A stretch of DNA of 64,000 bases from Pinus tabuliformis (taxonomy: Eukaryota; Streptophyta; Pinopsida; Pinales; Pinaceae), in NCBI GenBank assembly GCA_031772625.1, contig CM062820.1, forward strand, positions 1,079,051,369 through 1,079,115,368, written 5' to 3'. Within the stretch, counting starts at the first letter, position 1. Every line of letters starts with the position of its first letter. The translations under genes were made by a program, and so were the position numbers. Under the pieces are notes generated by a model, which had not been told where the DNA came from, did not search any database, and was given only the letters and a program-made list of their open reading frames with translations. Of the stretch, positions 1 to 11,525 are shown in pieces.

Positions 1-449
1 ATACTTTTGAAAGATTCATATTCTTGTGGATTCATTGAAATGTGAACAAGAAATTCAAACTTCTCTTTCATTATATTCCAATCAATATTATCTTCACAAA
101 ATTCGAAACAAAAATGGATAAAATGATCGTGAAAATCATCAAGATATTCATCAGGTGCTTTTCACAATTGCATGATTTTCTTGAAAACAAATTTCTAGTC
201 AAACCCATCAAATGAGTGTTAAAAATATTTGAAAAAAATCTTGAAAGAGTGTATGGGAGTGACTAGAAATGTGTAACACCATTCCTTTACGTGTGCTTCA
301 AACATGAGGATGAACAACTTGGAATCAACATCCTCACAGTGAATATTGTGTTTTGTGAAAAATTAAAGAAAGCGAGCAGTGTGATCGAGAATGGTTGTTC
401 CACCCTCTCCATCAAATTTCATATTTGACAAGTCATTAATAATTCCCAT
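1..449 (-). pseudogene. gag fragment of gypsy element F, running off the left edge
   Basis: Read on the minus strand, this stretch gives a broken Ty3/gypsy Gag. The recognisable segment begins KFDGEGGTT and continues with HVKEWCYTF and, further on, DEYLDDFHDHF and EFLVHISMNP. This is the usual retrotransposon gag pattern: a K-F-D-G start, a helix with a K/R-x-W core, then a D-rich helix. At least three in-frame stops and frame changes break it, so it is dead. A possible start is the ATG at 449-447. The same protein family is seen in element H near 26.8 kb. The primer site and long LTR to the right place it as the first gene of a minus-strand element whose pol lies outside the window. Confidence 0.6.
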
Positions 450-561
450 GGGCACTTTCAAATTTTTGGTTATGGAAAAGCATGTTGGGGTTAAGATATG
501 GGAAGATTCCATTAAAGGTGTGGAAAATTCAAATAGATTTCATGGGCTCAGCTTGTTATTC

Positions 562-580
562 GGCCCTCCTTCTAGTGCAA
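562..580 (-). other. primer-binding site of element F
   Basis: The minus strand reads TTGCACTAGAAGGAGGGCC four bases inside the LTR end at 585. Near-identical strings follow the LTR of element G (TTGGCGCTAGAAGGAGGGC, 52648-52666) and of element H (TGGCGTTAGAAGGAGGGC, 26650-26667). The position at an LTR/internal junction in three families supports a primer site. I cannot name the tRNA from memory. Confidence 0.6.
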
Positions 581-1713
581 GAAATGTTGACAGTTCTAGA
601 CTCACCAACATTCAGGGGCTCTCCCCGATATGAAGTCCCAATTGGAACCCACACCGTTTGGTGTAGAAGTCCCTTCTAGAATATGGCCTAGTTTCCGAGG
701 AAGTGGGTTTTAATGATGTTCCTTGACTGTAATAATGCATAGAGTGGTGTATGGGGACTTTTTGGGAACAAGTGTGTCACTAAACAGAATGTCAAGTGCA
801 ATGCATGAAGGTTCTAACACAAGAAGGGAAAGTGAGTGAGCCCCTTAAAATCCTATAATAGTACGCAACTTGAAAGGAACACACGAGTAGAAAGAAATCA
901 CAAGCCATCCTGCAAAATAGTTCACAAGTTAGTCATATGGAAATATACAACAACATGTATTCAACAAGATTCAAACCAATGCAAACGAAATAGTTCATAA
1001 GCATAAGCGTAAGTGAAATAACATACATTGAAAATACAACAAGAATAATCATACTATATTCACAACATATCCATGAAAACGTGTTGGCTCTGAGTTTTTA
1101 TTAAATTGAAGGTTCTAATCATACATATACCATTGACAAACCACTAGCCCCAATAATGGAACATGAAGTCTACATCACCTGCTCCTCCAAAGAAAGATAC
1201 ACCCTCTATGCTATGGATAAGCCAAGGCTCTCACAAAACTCCCAAGCTCTTGATCTTAATCCTAAGCCTAGCCAAAAGCTTGGCTCCCCAAAATCCCTTT
1301 ACATGATTTATGAGGATGTATTTATAAAAAAATGGGTGACTCTTCACCTTCACCATTTGTGACTCTTGACTTCCCTCATGACTCTTCAACTTATTTACAA
1401 ATGAACTTTCAATTACATTACATCATGACTCTTGGCATTCCACAATTGACACTTGGAATTTCACTTACAAATGATTTACAAAAGAATATTACAATTTACT
1501 CGTACCCATATAAGACAAAATTGGGTAGAGCGAACTATATAGACTAATAAGACAAAACAATATCATGATTGATGTTTGGGAAACTCTTTCTCAACAACCT
1601 CCACTTGATGTGCCTCGGTCATGTAATGGTGCCAAGCTTTGTATTGTGCGATGAGTCCCTTAAACTACGCGATGGTGTCAGGTTGAAAGTGGACTCTTGC
1701 CTCCATGGCATAT

Positions 1714-3084
1714 TGATGTAGGAGCATCCAACACCCTTAGTCAAAGGGAGGAATCCAAAGCAGAGCGAAGAGGAGTGCGTGGAGCAGGGGAGAAAAACAG
1801 GGAAAATTCTGTTTTAAAACAGATTTAAAGATGGAATGGATAAGTCTCAAAGACTTTATAAAATGGAATACTGCCACATATGTATGCATGCAGAGAGCTT
1901 TAAGGGCTTTTTTTAGAGGATTGATCAGATCCTTCCATGATCTGATCCAATAATCCAATGTTCCTTATATATATGTGTTGAACCTACGTGTTCAATAGGA
2001 GAGACCGAGTGATATAGATAGAAAGTGTGAATTCAGAAGTGTTGCGATGTAGCAATAGGAGAGCTTGTGCTAAGTTTGAAATGCCTTAGAATTATTACTA
2101 TGCTAGTTATAATAAATATGTGTTTTGTGTTTCCTACGTGTCTGTGTAGGATGTCTCTTTTCCAACTCTATTTCATATGTGTGTGTCGAGGGTTTAATTA
2201 CAAGATTGAGAATGTGTTGATCGACCGTCGATCACAATAGGATTGATGGCGATCCAATGGAACATTGTTATGTGTGGAATCGGTTGTGAATGCAGAAATG
2301 AAAGAAAGTTGGGTTAACCATAGTGCCCATCAAATGGTGGACGAATGTGAGCATGCACAGGAGTTATATCGCGTCGGCAAAGTGATTTAACCAGTGATAG
2401 TCCCGCAAGCGAATCCCAATTACACTAAGTATTAGCGTAAAAAAAACACTTAGTAGATTCAAGAGTCCGGACTTGAAAGATTATATAACATGGTCTATAC
2501 CCTGGTCGGTTCTGGAAGGCTGATCGCAAATCGGCAAGTCAAAGGACCAGAGGAATCGGGATGGTGCAACGTCGATACGCCAAATGCAATAGTCGGTGAT
2601 TGGAAGTCGGGGTGGTTGACAACAATATCGCCAATAGACCGAGGCCGATGAAGTTATGTTGACAATATGCTCTGACCGGCGATCAGAGATCGTGCCAATC
2701 GGAGATCGGAGAAGGCAGAGATCAACGCAATGAAAAAGGATAAGGAGTGGACCCGCTGACAGTTCTATTTGCAACTTATGAAGATTTGGCGTCCGACTGT
2801 TGGGATTGAAGCAGAGTTTCCATTTGTGAATCCCTTGACCGTGGCTTTTCTAATATATGTATTGATCAGGGTTTTAAGGCTTAAAAGCATAATTTAAGCT
2901 CCCGATATGGTATAAAAGCTAATAATGTTATATGGTTTCGGGTCTAATGTAAGTCCACCGTTGAAGGCTGAAGGCCTAAAGAGACGCTTCCAATAAGGCT
3001 TTAGGGCCATAAACCACGGGTTTCAGGATTGATGATTTTAAGGGAAAGGGATTTTGATTAACCCCCAAATTCTCATTCCCATCA
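1714..3084 (+). repeat. 5' LTR of L1
   Basis: This 1,371-bp LTR has TG...CA ends. A TATATATA box at 1966-1973 lies in a stretch conserved in the second LTR and is a candidate U3 promoter. The downstream half is rich in CGAT/ATCGG words and holds a 17-bp palindrome at 2218-2234 (TGATCGAC, one base, GTCGATCA). Confidence 0.85.
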
Positions 3085-3086
3085 CG

Positions 3087-3097
3087 TGGTATCAGAG
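3087..3097 (+). other. primer-binding site of L1 (initiator-Met type)
   Basis: TGGTATCAGAG begins two bases after the 5' LTR. It is the 11-base complement of the 3' end of plant initiator tRNA-Met, the commonest LTR-retrotransposon primer. Confidence 0.85.
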
Positions 3098-3248
3098 TAG
3101 ACGGAGATTTTACGTGCAAAGGAAGGTTAAACGATTCCAAAGCAAAAGAAGAGGAGAAAGAGGTACAGTTGATAAGCTGGAGAGTATGATCTTATTGTTG
3201 CACAGAGAACGACAACAGAAGGTGAGAAGATTGTGAAAACCTAGAGCA

Positions 3249-3386
3249 TGGAGTACTCATATGGTTCCAGAGGAGAGAACCTGAAGGATGCCAAAAGACT
3301 GAGTGAGGAGGGCTTGGTGAGGTATCGTGTAGCAGAAGGAGACTATTACTACAGAGGTTTGGTTGTGGCTCACAGAAGACCATGAA
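3249..3386 (+). CDS. 45-codon ORF in the interior of L1
   Basis: This is the only open frame inside L1. It starts MEYSYGSRGENLKDAKRL and contains EGLVRYRVAEGDYYYRG before a TGA. It is short and matches nothing I recognise. It could be a leftover of an ancestral gag leader or chance. Its charged, Tyr-rich composition is unlike the flanking LTRs, so I list it with low confidence. Confidence 0.2.
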
Positions 3387-3479
3387 GGCAGTTTCACTGA
3401 AGAATGCAGTGGGTAGAATTGCTAAGGATAAGGAGAAGCATATGACCAGGAGGTCATAAATTTTTGTGCCTCGGGAGTC

Positions 3480-4847
3480 TGATGCAGGAGCATCCAACAC
3501 CATTAGTCAGAGGGAGGAATCCAAAGCGAAGTGAAGAGGAGTGCGTGGACCAAGGGAGAAAAACAGGGAAAAATTTGTTTTAAAACAGATTTAAAGATGG
3601 AATGGATAAGTCTCGAAGACTTTATAAAATGGAATACTGCCACATATGTATGCATGCAGAGAGCTTTAAGGGCTTTCGTTAGAGGATTGATCAGATCCTT
3701 CTGTGATCCGATCCAATAATCCAATGTTTCTTATATATGTGTTGAACCTGCATGTTCAATAGGAGAGACAGACTGATATAGATAGAAAGTGTGAATTCAG
3801 AATTGTTGCAATGTAGCAATAGGCGAGCCTGTGCTAAGGTTGAAATGCCTTAGAATTGTTACTATGCTAGTTATAATAAATATGTGTTTTGTGTTTCCTG
3901 TGTGTCTGTGTAGGATGTCTCTTTTCCAACTCTATTCCATATGTGTGTGTCGAGGGTTTAATTTGCAGATTGAGAATGTGTTGATCGACCATCGATCGCA
4001 ATAGGATAGTTGGTGATCCAATGGAACATTGTTATGTGTGGAATCGGTTGTGAATGCAAAAATGAAAGAAAGCTGGATTAACCACAGTTCCCATCAAATG
4101 GTGGACGAATGTGAGCATGCACAGGAGTTATATCGTGTCGGTGAAATTATTTAACCAGTGATAGTCCCATAAGTGAATCCCAATTACACTAAGAATTAGT
4201 GTAAAAAAACACTTAGCGGATTCGAGAGTCTGGACTTGAAAGATTATAGAACATGGTCTATACCCTGATCAGTTCTGGAAGGCTGATCACAGATCGGCAA
4301 GTCAAAGGACAAGAGGAATCGGGATGGTGGAATGTTGATACATCGAATGCGATAGCCAGCAATCAGAAGTTAGGGTGATTAACAACAATATTGTCGATAG
4401 ACCGAGTCCGATGAAGTTATGTCGCCGATATGCTCCGACCGATGATTAGAGATCGCGCCAATCGGAGATCGGAGAAGGCAGAGATTAGCAAAGTGAAAAA
4501 GGATAAGGAGCGGACCCACCGACAGTTCTATTTGTGGCTTATGAAGATTTGAGGTCTGACTGTTAGGATTGAAGCAAAGTTTCCCTTTGTAAATCCCTTG
4601 ACCATGGCTTTTCCGATATATGTATTGATCAGGGTTTTAAGTCTTAAAAGCATAATTTAAGCTCTCGATATGGTATAAAAGCCAATAATGTTATATGGTT
4701 CCAGGTCTAATGTAAGTCCATGGTTGAAGGCTGAAGACCTAAAGAAATGCTTCCGATAAGGCTTGTGGGACATAAACCACAAGCCTCGAGATCGATGATT
4801 TTAAAGAAAAGGGATTTTGATTAACCCCCAAATTCTTATTCCCATCA
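3480..4847 (+). repeat. 3' LTR of L1
   Basis: This 1,368-bp copy of the 5' LTR differs by scattered substitutions, many of them C/T or G/A at CpG positions. The TATA-like element is at 3732-3738. No clear polypurine tract precedes it; the bases before 3480 are CTCGGGAGTC. Confidence 0.85.
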
Positions 4848-7839
4848 CATCTGGGTATGTTGTCTTGGAACAAGTATGTACTTATATCTTCAACATGAGA
4901 AACATTGTGTTAATTTGGACAGGGCCACCGATGTACTTCTACATATTTTTCCTGTTCAGTTCAAGATCTTCTCTAGTGGTGATTTGCTGGCACTGATCCA
5001 AGTACTCATCTATCTCATGCATGACTTGGTTCCTCGGTTTACGTTCAATGGTCAATCCAACTGATGGGATCCTGTGGGGCTTCACTAAGAAATCCATAAC
5101 ATTATACAACTGTGCATACAAGTCCTGAATGTTAGCAATGAACGGGGCGAGAAGTTTGTTATTATAAATAAGCATCTGAACCTTTTCTTTCTCCAACTCT
5201 GCCTCTTGGTTTGTTTTCTTTCCCAGTTCAAACGATGCCCCTTTGTATCGCATTTTCCATTCATGCATGATAGTAATGTATGCTTGTAAAGCCTTGAGAA
5301 TTTTAACATGATCTTTAAATTTTTGCTGCAAGTTGTGCAAGTGGAAAACTGCCTTATGCACGGTAACCAACTCCTCATAAAGATTTTGCATGGACTCTCC
5401 TAGTGTCGATACTTCACTGCTTATCGTTGCCTTCAGTTCTTCCAGATAGAACTGTGCAGAGGCTATTTTCTGAGCTTCTGCTCAAAGTTGTCCAACCTCT
5501 TTCCTAACAACCTACAAGTTCTTTTCTAATTGTTTGTTCTTAGCCATCAGATAATTAGTGTTTGACTTTGATGCACCTATGAAGGCCAAGTTGGCCGCAA
5601 GAATGGAATTGTAATTATTTCTAGTGTTTGCCACCATAAGCCTTTATCTAATAAATGTAGGAGATGCGAGGTCATCCGGAAAATGTTTCTTCCATGCTTG
5701 TACAATATTTTCTGAAGCTCAACATTTTTCATATTGTACGTGTCCATATCCATACCATCATCTAGTGGAACAACTTCCTCTATCTCTTTTGGATCTAACT
5801 CTGCTACTAGAGGGGGTGGAGACTTAATGATGACCCACTATGTGCTAGGAATCAGGTTGACATCTTGATTTTGAGGCTCTAGTTCTGCCTACATTTCATT
5901 GATCTTAATCAATTCTTTAATCTATGGAGCAAGCTCCTTGTCCTACATCTGTCTGCTCTCCTCATCTACCTGGCAGTTCTGTTCTTGCTCCTCATCTTGT
6001 TTATGCATTGCTTTTTCTACTATTTCTCTTTACCTCTCTTCTTCTTCCTTCTCCTTCTTCTTGCTTCTGATTTTATTCCTCTAATCTCCTTTGTTCTTCC
6101 CTCTTCCTCTGTTCTACTCCATGCATCCTTTGTTTCCTCCTTTCCGTTGTTGCTAAAGCTTCTTTCATAATAATTGGATTTGCTTTCAAATTGCGGCTTT
6201 GTTCTCCCCTTGGGCTATATGGAACCTTCCTCTTTCCCTTTTCGTGCACGAGGTTGCTTCCTTCTGCGGAGTCATGTGTGAATTTCCTGTGAAATTGACC
6301 AACTCGCGGGACTTGGATGCATTATAGAAATTCTTCTATGGTTCCTCCTCTAGCCAGTGGAATGTCGCACTTATCCACTAAAAATGAATTCTGGCACAGT
6401 GGTCTCTACAAACATTCTAGGGATCGTATAGATAAAGTCCAATGTACAGAATGCAAGCTTTTTTATTGCCTTCCCTTTGGTATCCACAAATTTGATGTTC
6501 TTGATCTCATACAACCCAATTTGCATAGGAAGAGTTAGCCAAGGGGCTTTCTTCTTCCTGTGCAAAGCTGCTGAAAACCCTATGGAGAGATGATACATAA
6601 CTTCTTGCATGAAAAGATTATCAGTGGCATAACTTTGAAAATGATGTGGCAACTTCTATTCGCTGAACAATCTAAGGGAGGTGCCATCCGGTGAGGAAAA
6701 CTAATATGTTATCTCCGACACTACTTCCATTTCTCCATGTGAAATGCAAGGTGGTTCTTCCTCAAAGATCAACTTGTATAACTGAATGAGGAAGTAACCT
6801 GGTAGATTTTCCATTACTCCTCTGTGACTACACAACGAGAGCAGTCCGCAATAAATGTGCATGACAGGTTTTTAGGGTGTGCAAGTCCAATTCATGCTAG
6901 GGAATGAATTATTCACACATATTGCATCCAGTAGATATGAAGACATATAAAATATAGCTTTCCCACCATTGGAAGGATTCAGGACATTAGCTACATGGAT
7001 ATTTAACTGTTGAGCCAACAAGTCTGACCAGTTGAATGGCTTACCTTCATTCACAATCTGGTTCAGTATGAATGGCCACCCTTTAGGGGAGGTTTTAGTG
7101 TTTTGTTGGTCATAGATTCTGCAATATAAAGCCATAAAGAGTTGATAGTCCTTCATAAGAGAATTTTCTTTGTAAGTATTGGTGGGTGTTTGATGAAACT
7201 TTGATGGCTTGTTCACTCAAATTTTAACAATGTCCTTGGTACTCACCTAGTTGTTGGTGGCATAGAAGTACGAATCCATGGGTGATTTTGGCTTGGGAAA
7301 ATGGTACATAAGACGATAATCTGATTCCATAAAAGTAGCAAGCTTCTATCTATTGGCATTGTTCAAGGTCATAGTCTTGATATCAATATGTGGAACAATC
7401 CAACTAATAACATCTACACATGGGAAGGATGGATATCTACATGAAACGATGTGTAATCCCAACCATTGAACATTAATTTATACCAATAGGTATTCCAAAT
7501 CTTCCTTGAAGCTTCTTACTAACAAATCTTTGTTCACCTTCTGCCATGTAATATCTGATTTGTTTTCTATAAACAATTGAGTGTCTGTGTAAACTAGAAA
7601 GTTTACTGTTGTGCTCTCAACTACCTCCCCAATATTGCTCTCTATGGTATCCTTTGAAGAAACTCTCTCGGGTGCCATGATATCAGTGATTGATGAAGAA
7701 AAGTTCTCAACAACTGAGATACTGTTAGGAGGAAAAGGAACTTATGGAAAGAATAAATTAGCTTCATAGAATCAACTTTCAAATTAAGACCAGGCAACAA
7801 ACCAGTGAACTTATGAGAAATACTGCATAATTTCTAGGG

Positions 7840-8130
7840 TCAAGGGAGAGGGACTAGCTGCAGAAACTGCACATTGTGCAGTCTTAGAAGCCAGTGATGC
7901 AGCCTTAGGCTTGAGACTACATAATGCACAATTGTGCAGACTGAGGGGGAGACTATGAATTATGTAGTCTCAGTAGCCATGGGTGAGGGCTTGGGCCATA
8001 GAATTATGCAATGTCTAGCTGGATCAGTCTGTACTGTGCATTGCGCAGTCTCAGAGGCCAATCTTGTAGCTTGAACCTCTAACTTGCGCAATGCCCAGCT
8101 AAACAAGGCAATGCATGGCGAGTCAATGAG
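7840..8130. repeat. degenerate array of TGCGCA-type palindromic repeats (F, array 1)
   Basis: Short units built on ACTGCRCANTGYGCAGT recur every 40-70 bases, for example CTGCACATTGTGCAGTC and ATGCACAATTGTGCAGAC. Each is an imperfect palindrome joined by CT/AG-rich linkers such as CTTGAG. The array lies just upstream of the F LTR gene, that is in its presumed U3. Confidence 0.5.
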
Positions 8131-8734
8131 CAGATCTGCCCAATGAGGGTGTGGGAAACTTGAAGATCTAAGAGATGATGCAAGTTAAAGTGCGGACCTG
8201 ACTAAGTGTGAATATATCAGTGCAAATTAAGTGTAGAGAGTCAACATGCAAGGAGAGTCGCCGAAATGACGCTAACTGGTGTGCAAAAACAAGAAAACTA
8301 GTGTGACACTTATGAAAGGCGAACTAAAAATTGCATCAACACTTCTACAAGCTAATATAAGTTAAAACGCTAGAAACCATGAATAGAAACAAGAAATATA
8401 ACACTCACATAAGTGAAATGAAAAAAAGTCAAAAAAGTCGACAAGAGCGAAAATCACCCGCAAAATCGACACAAACTCAATCGAAGGCTCCTTGATTTCC
8501 TTGGGAAAGCTAGAGCTCCAAGATCGAATGTATAAATGAGCTCTATATGCATCTATTAAATAGATTTGGGTGGATTAGGATTTAAGACGTGCATGCCTAA
8601 AATCAAGGAAAAGGTGCATGCCACCTTCGAGAAACTAATGATGAAACCCCTATTTTCTAGGGATTCTTTTTCGTTTTTTTATTTCTTTTTCTTTTTCCCT
8701 TTTTTGAGAAAACTGGGCATGCACATTGCCAAAG

Positions 8735-8965
8735 ATGATTGTGCAGTTTCTGGGTTTGGGCAACTTCTCGAGTCAGTGCATTGCACAATTTCTGAGATCA
8801 AGGGAGGGTTTGCGCAGTTTCTGAGCTTAGTGCTAGGCAGTCATCCAGGACTGCGCAGTTCTCAAGCTCGAGGTTGAGCTTCCATTCTAGATTGCGTAAT
8901 TTCCATCATCAAGGTTGGCTTGCTCTCCTAGATTACATAGTTTCTGGGGGCCATCCCAACAATGC
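8735..8965. repeat. degenerate array of TGCGCA-type repeats (F, array 2)
   Basis: Five or so units have the form ACTGCGCAGTTCTCAAGCTCGAG or near relatives (for example TTGCGCAGTTTCTGAG, GCATTGCACAATTTCTGAG). On the minus strand the pattern is the same as in the H LTR arrays at 18.9 and 36.2 kb: a GAACTGCGCA word followed by a TCAAGCCT-like linker. Confidence 0.5.
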
Positions 8966-9042
8966 TGCAAGTCAAGTCAAGAAGTTGCTTGTGACTTAGA
9001 AGGATTTTATCAGGATCAAAACAAGCAAATAATAGCACAACA

Positions 9043-9501
9043 TGGAAAGAGAAGTCTTGATAAAAACATGAATACTTGACGACATTAAAAGTTAAGCTCC
9101 TGTGGACAGAAGGGAAGGCTCCAAAATCAAAGTATAGGCAAAATTTTGGAGGGTGGTCATAGCAGCTACAACATTATTTTAAGGCATAATTATATGGAAT
9201 TATTATCTACATATTTTAATAAGTGTTAAACTTATGAATTTTAATAATCATGAAATATAAAAAGTGAGGTGTAGTATGGAATCATGTAGTTTAAGATTGA
9301 GAAAATCGAGGAGATGAAATGAGTCCCAATGCACCACAATCCTATAGCGATGGGCCATCTGGGTGCACCAAGTCAGCCTCCGATGTGCACGACTATAAGG
9401 GCATGACAATGGATTTTTAGATTAAATCAAAGTTTATGGTAGAGGTACTCTTTCAACCTCCTTCATAATTTATTTATATATATCTCTGTTAAGTGAAGAA
9501 G
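9043..9501. other. spacer
   Basis: AT-rich spacer between the provisional F LTR end and the SINE target site. I see no coding frame or repeat here. Confidence 0.4.
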
Positions 9502-9519
9502 ATAAATCACATAGTAGTT

Positions 9520-9721
9520 TTTTTTTTTCACGTGTGGTTCACTGACACCCGCGGTCACTGGGTGGCTGCTACGTCCACGGAAATATTTGAGCTTGATCAA
9601 GGGTATCAAGCCCCGTGGCCAATAGCTAGGCCTAACCCGAAGGGCTTCGAGGAGAATTGACCCTGTGACCTCCCAAATGACGAGGCACTTATTTGACCAG
9701 TTGAGCTAACCTTTGGGACTA
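9520..9721 (-). mobile_element. tRNA-derived SINE with 18-bp target duplication
   Basis: On the minus strand the unit starts AGTCCCAAAGG. It has an A-box-like GGTTAGCTCAACTGGTC (9695-9711) and a weaker B-box region with GGGTCAATTCTCC (9651-9668), and ends in a run of nine A (9520-9528 as T on the plus strand). The flanks are identical: ATAAATCACATAGTAGTT at 9502-9519 and 9722-9739. Length, split pol III promoter, A-tail and a long perfect duplication are the standard marks of a SINE mobilised by a LINE reverse transcriptase. The perfect duplication suggests it is younger than most elements here. Confidence 0.85.
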
Positions 9722-9739
9722 ATAAATCACATAGTAGTT

Positions 9740-11190
9740 ATTCCCTAATTTGAAATGATATCGATTACTAATATTACTTGGTTTCTTAATAATGCATTCA
9801 TGGTTTTCTAATTATTAGATGAAAATATTTACCAAAATTTTAATATCTAACAATAAATTAATGTCAAAAAATAATAAAGTGCATTTTGTATATTTTTTCT
9901 TTTACAATATTTGTATAAAGTCTTTTTGCAATAAGAAAAGATTTAAATACTAAAATATTATTAAGAAATAATTAAATTATTGTTATTTATAATGAAAAGA
10001 AAATTAATATGTGAGTATAGTTTTGAAATTAATACATATATATACAATGCGTTTTATGTTTCAAAAATTGTTTTCCATTTGAGAAGGGGACAAAAACTGG
10101 AATAGTTCATGGCAGGTACTTGGATTTTCTATAGAGTACAATACAACTGCCCAAAAATAATTGAGTTGCACTCACCATGAAGACAAATGCTCGTTGATAA
10201 CTGCAAGTGACACTAACTATTACCTTTATGAACCAGATTAACTTCGCACACAGGAGTAAAAAAAACCTCTTTGAAATCTGCAAAAAAAAATAATTAAACG
10301 AATTACCCTGTGATACAAGAAAACAAATGTTTGAACTATTTAAATGAACCTATTTTCGGCATATGAACCTATGTTTGAGCATATGAACTCATTTCTAAAT
10401 TTACACCATTCTTTGTAAAATTATTTGTTTTTAATAGTTCAAACAATTTTGTATACTGAACGTACAATATTTAGATTTTCTTTCGGACATCAGAAATTTG
10501 GAATAGATTATGAGCAACATTTTATCAATTCCCTTAAACTTTTTAATTTAGACTTTTACTTTTTAAGTGAGAGTCTTAGTTATTTGAAACAATTTATTAA
10601 AAAGTTGTAGTATTTGTTATTCAAGTGAAGATGAATGTCTTAATTTTGCAATGAATTGATGTTGTTGGTGGTGTGCAATGTTTATGGTTTCATTTTTTAA
10701 TTTAGATATCTAGATTGTTGGAGCTCTTGGAGAACTGATTTGACTATTGAATTTCACTAGTTATAGAGTATACTTTGACTATTGTTGACTTGAACATATT
10801 ATAAACTTTGAAAATTGACCAGATTTGACTCTTGGGGTTCATCATTGATTGGATATTGGTTTGTCTATTTGGATAGTCAAAGGTTGACTTTAACTCATTG
10901 TTGAATTTGGATCATTGTACTCGCTAATGAACATTTTATGACAATATAATAAGAATTTGAAAGGGTTTTTCCCTTGTGGGGTTTTTCCCTTGTCTTTGGC
11001 CAATAATGTTGTCTTTTGTTATTGCTTCTGATTGTCTCTTATTGCTCATTTTCATTTATTGCTCTATCTACAATTGTTATTATTTATTGAAGAATTGAAT
11101 TGATTGCTAATTAAAGTTAAGGATTGGGCTAAAGTAATTGTATCGACATAGAACAGTTCAGAATTAGCATAATCTTCATATCTTTCCCAA
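9740..11190. other. AT-rich spacer without recognisable genes
   Basis: No frame with family signatures and no LTR pair. The open frame at 10425-10610 is Phe/Leu-rich chance coding in AT-rich DNA. Confidence 0.5.
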
Positions 11191-11191
11191 C

Positions 11192-11525
11192 ATTGCCACA
11201 TCATCACTTACTTGCCATGTCATTATGTTCTTCTAGAGCTCTAATTTCCTTGAGAATTTGTAGAAACCGATACATTGGTTTTTTTCCTCTCGTTCTATAG
11301 ACTAATTTTGACATAATATGTGTCAAATTTAGTTAAGCTTTCCCCCTTTTAAGCCTCCCAGAAACTTTTGTTGCCACATCATCGTGCCCAAGTGGATGAT
11401 CTCTAATTCCCTTGAGATTTTCCAAAATATGAAATGTGGGTTTTGTTCCTCTCATTGAGTAGAACACTTTTGACATCATGCATGCCACAAAAAACCAAAT
11501 ACTTTGCTTGAAAGTCCCCCTAGAA
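11192..11525 (+). repeat. diverged tandem duplication, period about 178 bp
   Basis: Two copies start (A/G)TTGCCACATCATC at 11192 and 11370. Both continue with CTAATT(T/C)CCTTGAGA, then CCTCTC, then TTTTGACAT, and end in a C-run after AAGCTTTC or GAAAGTC. They are diverged, so the duplication is old. Confidence 0.5.

Larger units (their letters stand above)
1714..4847 (+). mobile_element. L1: non-autonomous LTR retrotransposon with a 395-bp interior
   Basis: Two direct repeats, 1714-3084 and 3480-4847, begin TGATG(T/C)AGGAGCATCC and end CCCATCA. They flank only 395 bp. A primer site (3087-3097) follows the first copy, giving plus orientation. Target duplications are CATAT (1709-1713) and CATCT (4848-4852), with one mismatch. 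No gag or pol is present, so it needs helper proteins. With LTRs of 1.37 kb it is too large for a typical TRIM; LARD-like is the closest label. It sits inside the LTR gene of element F. Confidence 0.85.
1563..7678 (-). pseudogene. LTR-encoded protein of element F, about 1,000 residues, interrupted by L1
   Basis: Minus-strand coding remnants lie largely in one frame from 7678 to about 5.6 kb, then shift. A plausible start is MAPERVSSKDT at 7678. Landmarks in order are DYRLMYHFPKPK (about 7.3 kb), PFNWSDLLAQQL and YMSSYLLDAIC (about 7.0 kb), QEVMYHLSIGF with LPMQIGLYEI (about 6.6 kb), an Arg/Glu/Lys-rich run (about 5.9-6.2 kb), and a coiled-coil-like tail (4939-5391). The last residues, ending VEKEFPKHQS, lie across the L1 insertion at 1563-1713. 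Several stops break it. The landmarks match the protein inside the LTRs of G (NLRLMYHLPKP, MSAYVMDAIC). I do not recognise the function. It is neither gag nor pol, and a link to plant transposon-borne mobile-domain proteins is only a guess. Confidence 0.55.
585..9042 (-). repeat. giant 5' LTR of gypsy element F (right end provisional)
   Basis: The left edge is firm: TGTTGACAG starts four bases beside the primer site. The right edge is a guess at 9042, where the last bases (ATAGCACAACA) closely match the end of the G LTR (ATAAGCACAACA). Only one LTR copy lies in the window, so no repeat comparison is possible. With L1 removed the LTR would be about 5.3 kb. It carries a decayed protein gene (1563-7678) and, upstream of that gene, arrays of TGCGCA-type repeats. 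Confidence 0.45.

Noticed and set aside
8566-8877. 103-codon plus-strand frame
   Set aside because: It runs through a T-rich tract and the TGCGCA array. No homologous frame is open in the H arrays.
7840-8965. Possible CRISPR-like array
   Set aside because: Units are degenerate and linkers are related to one another. There are no unique spacers, and the context is a plant LTR.
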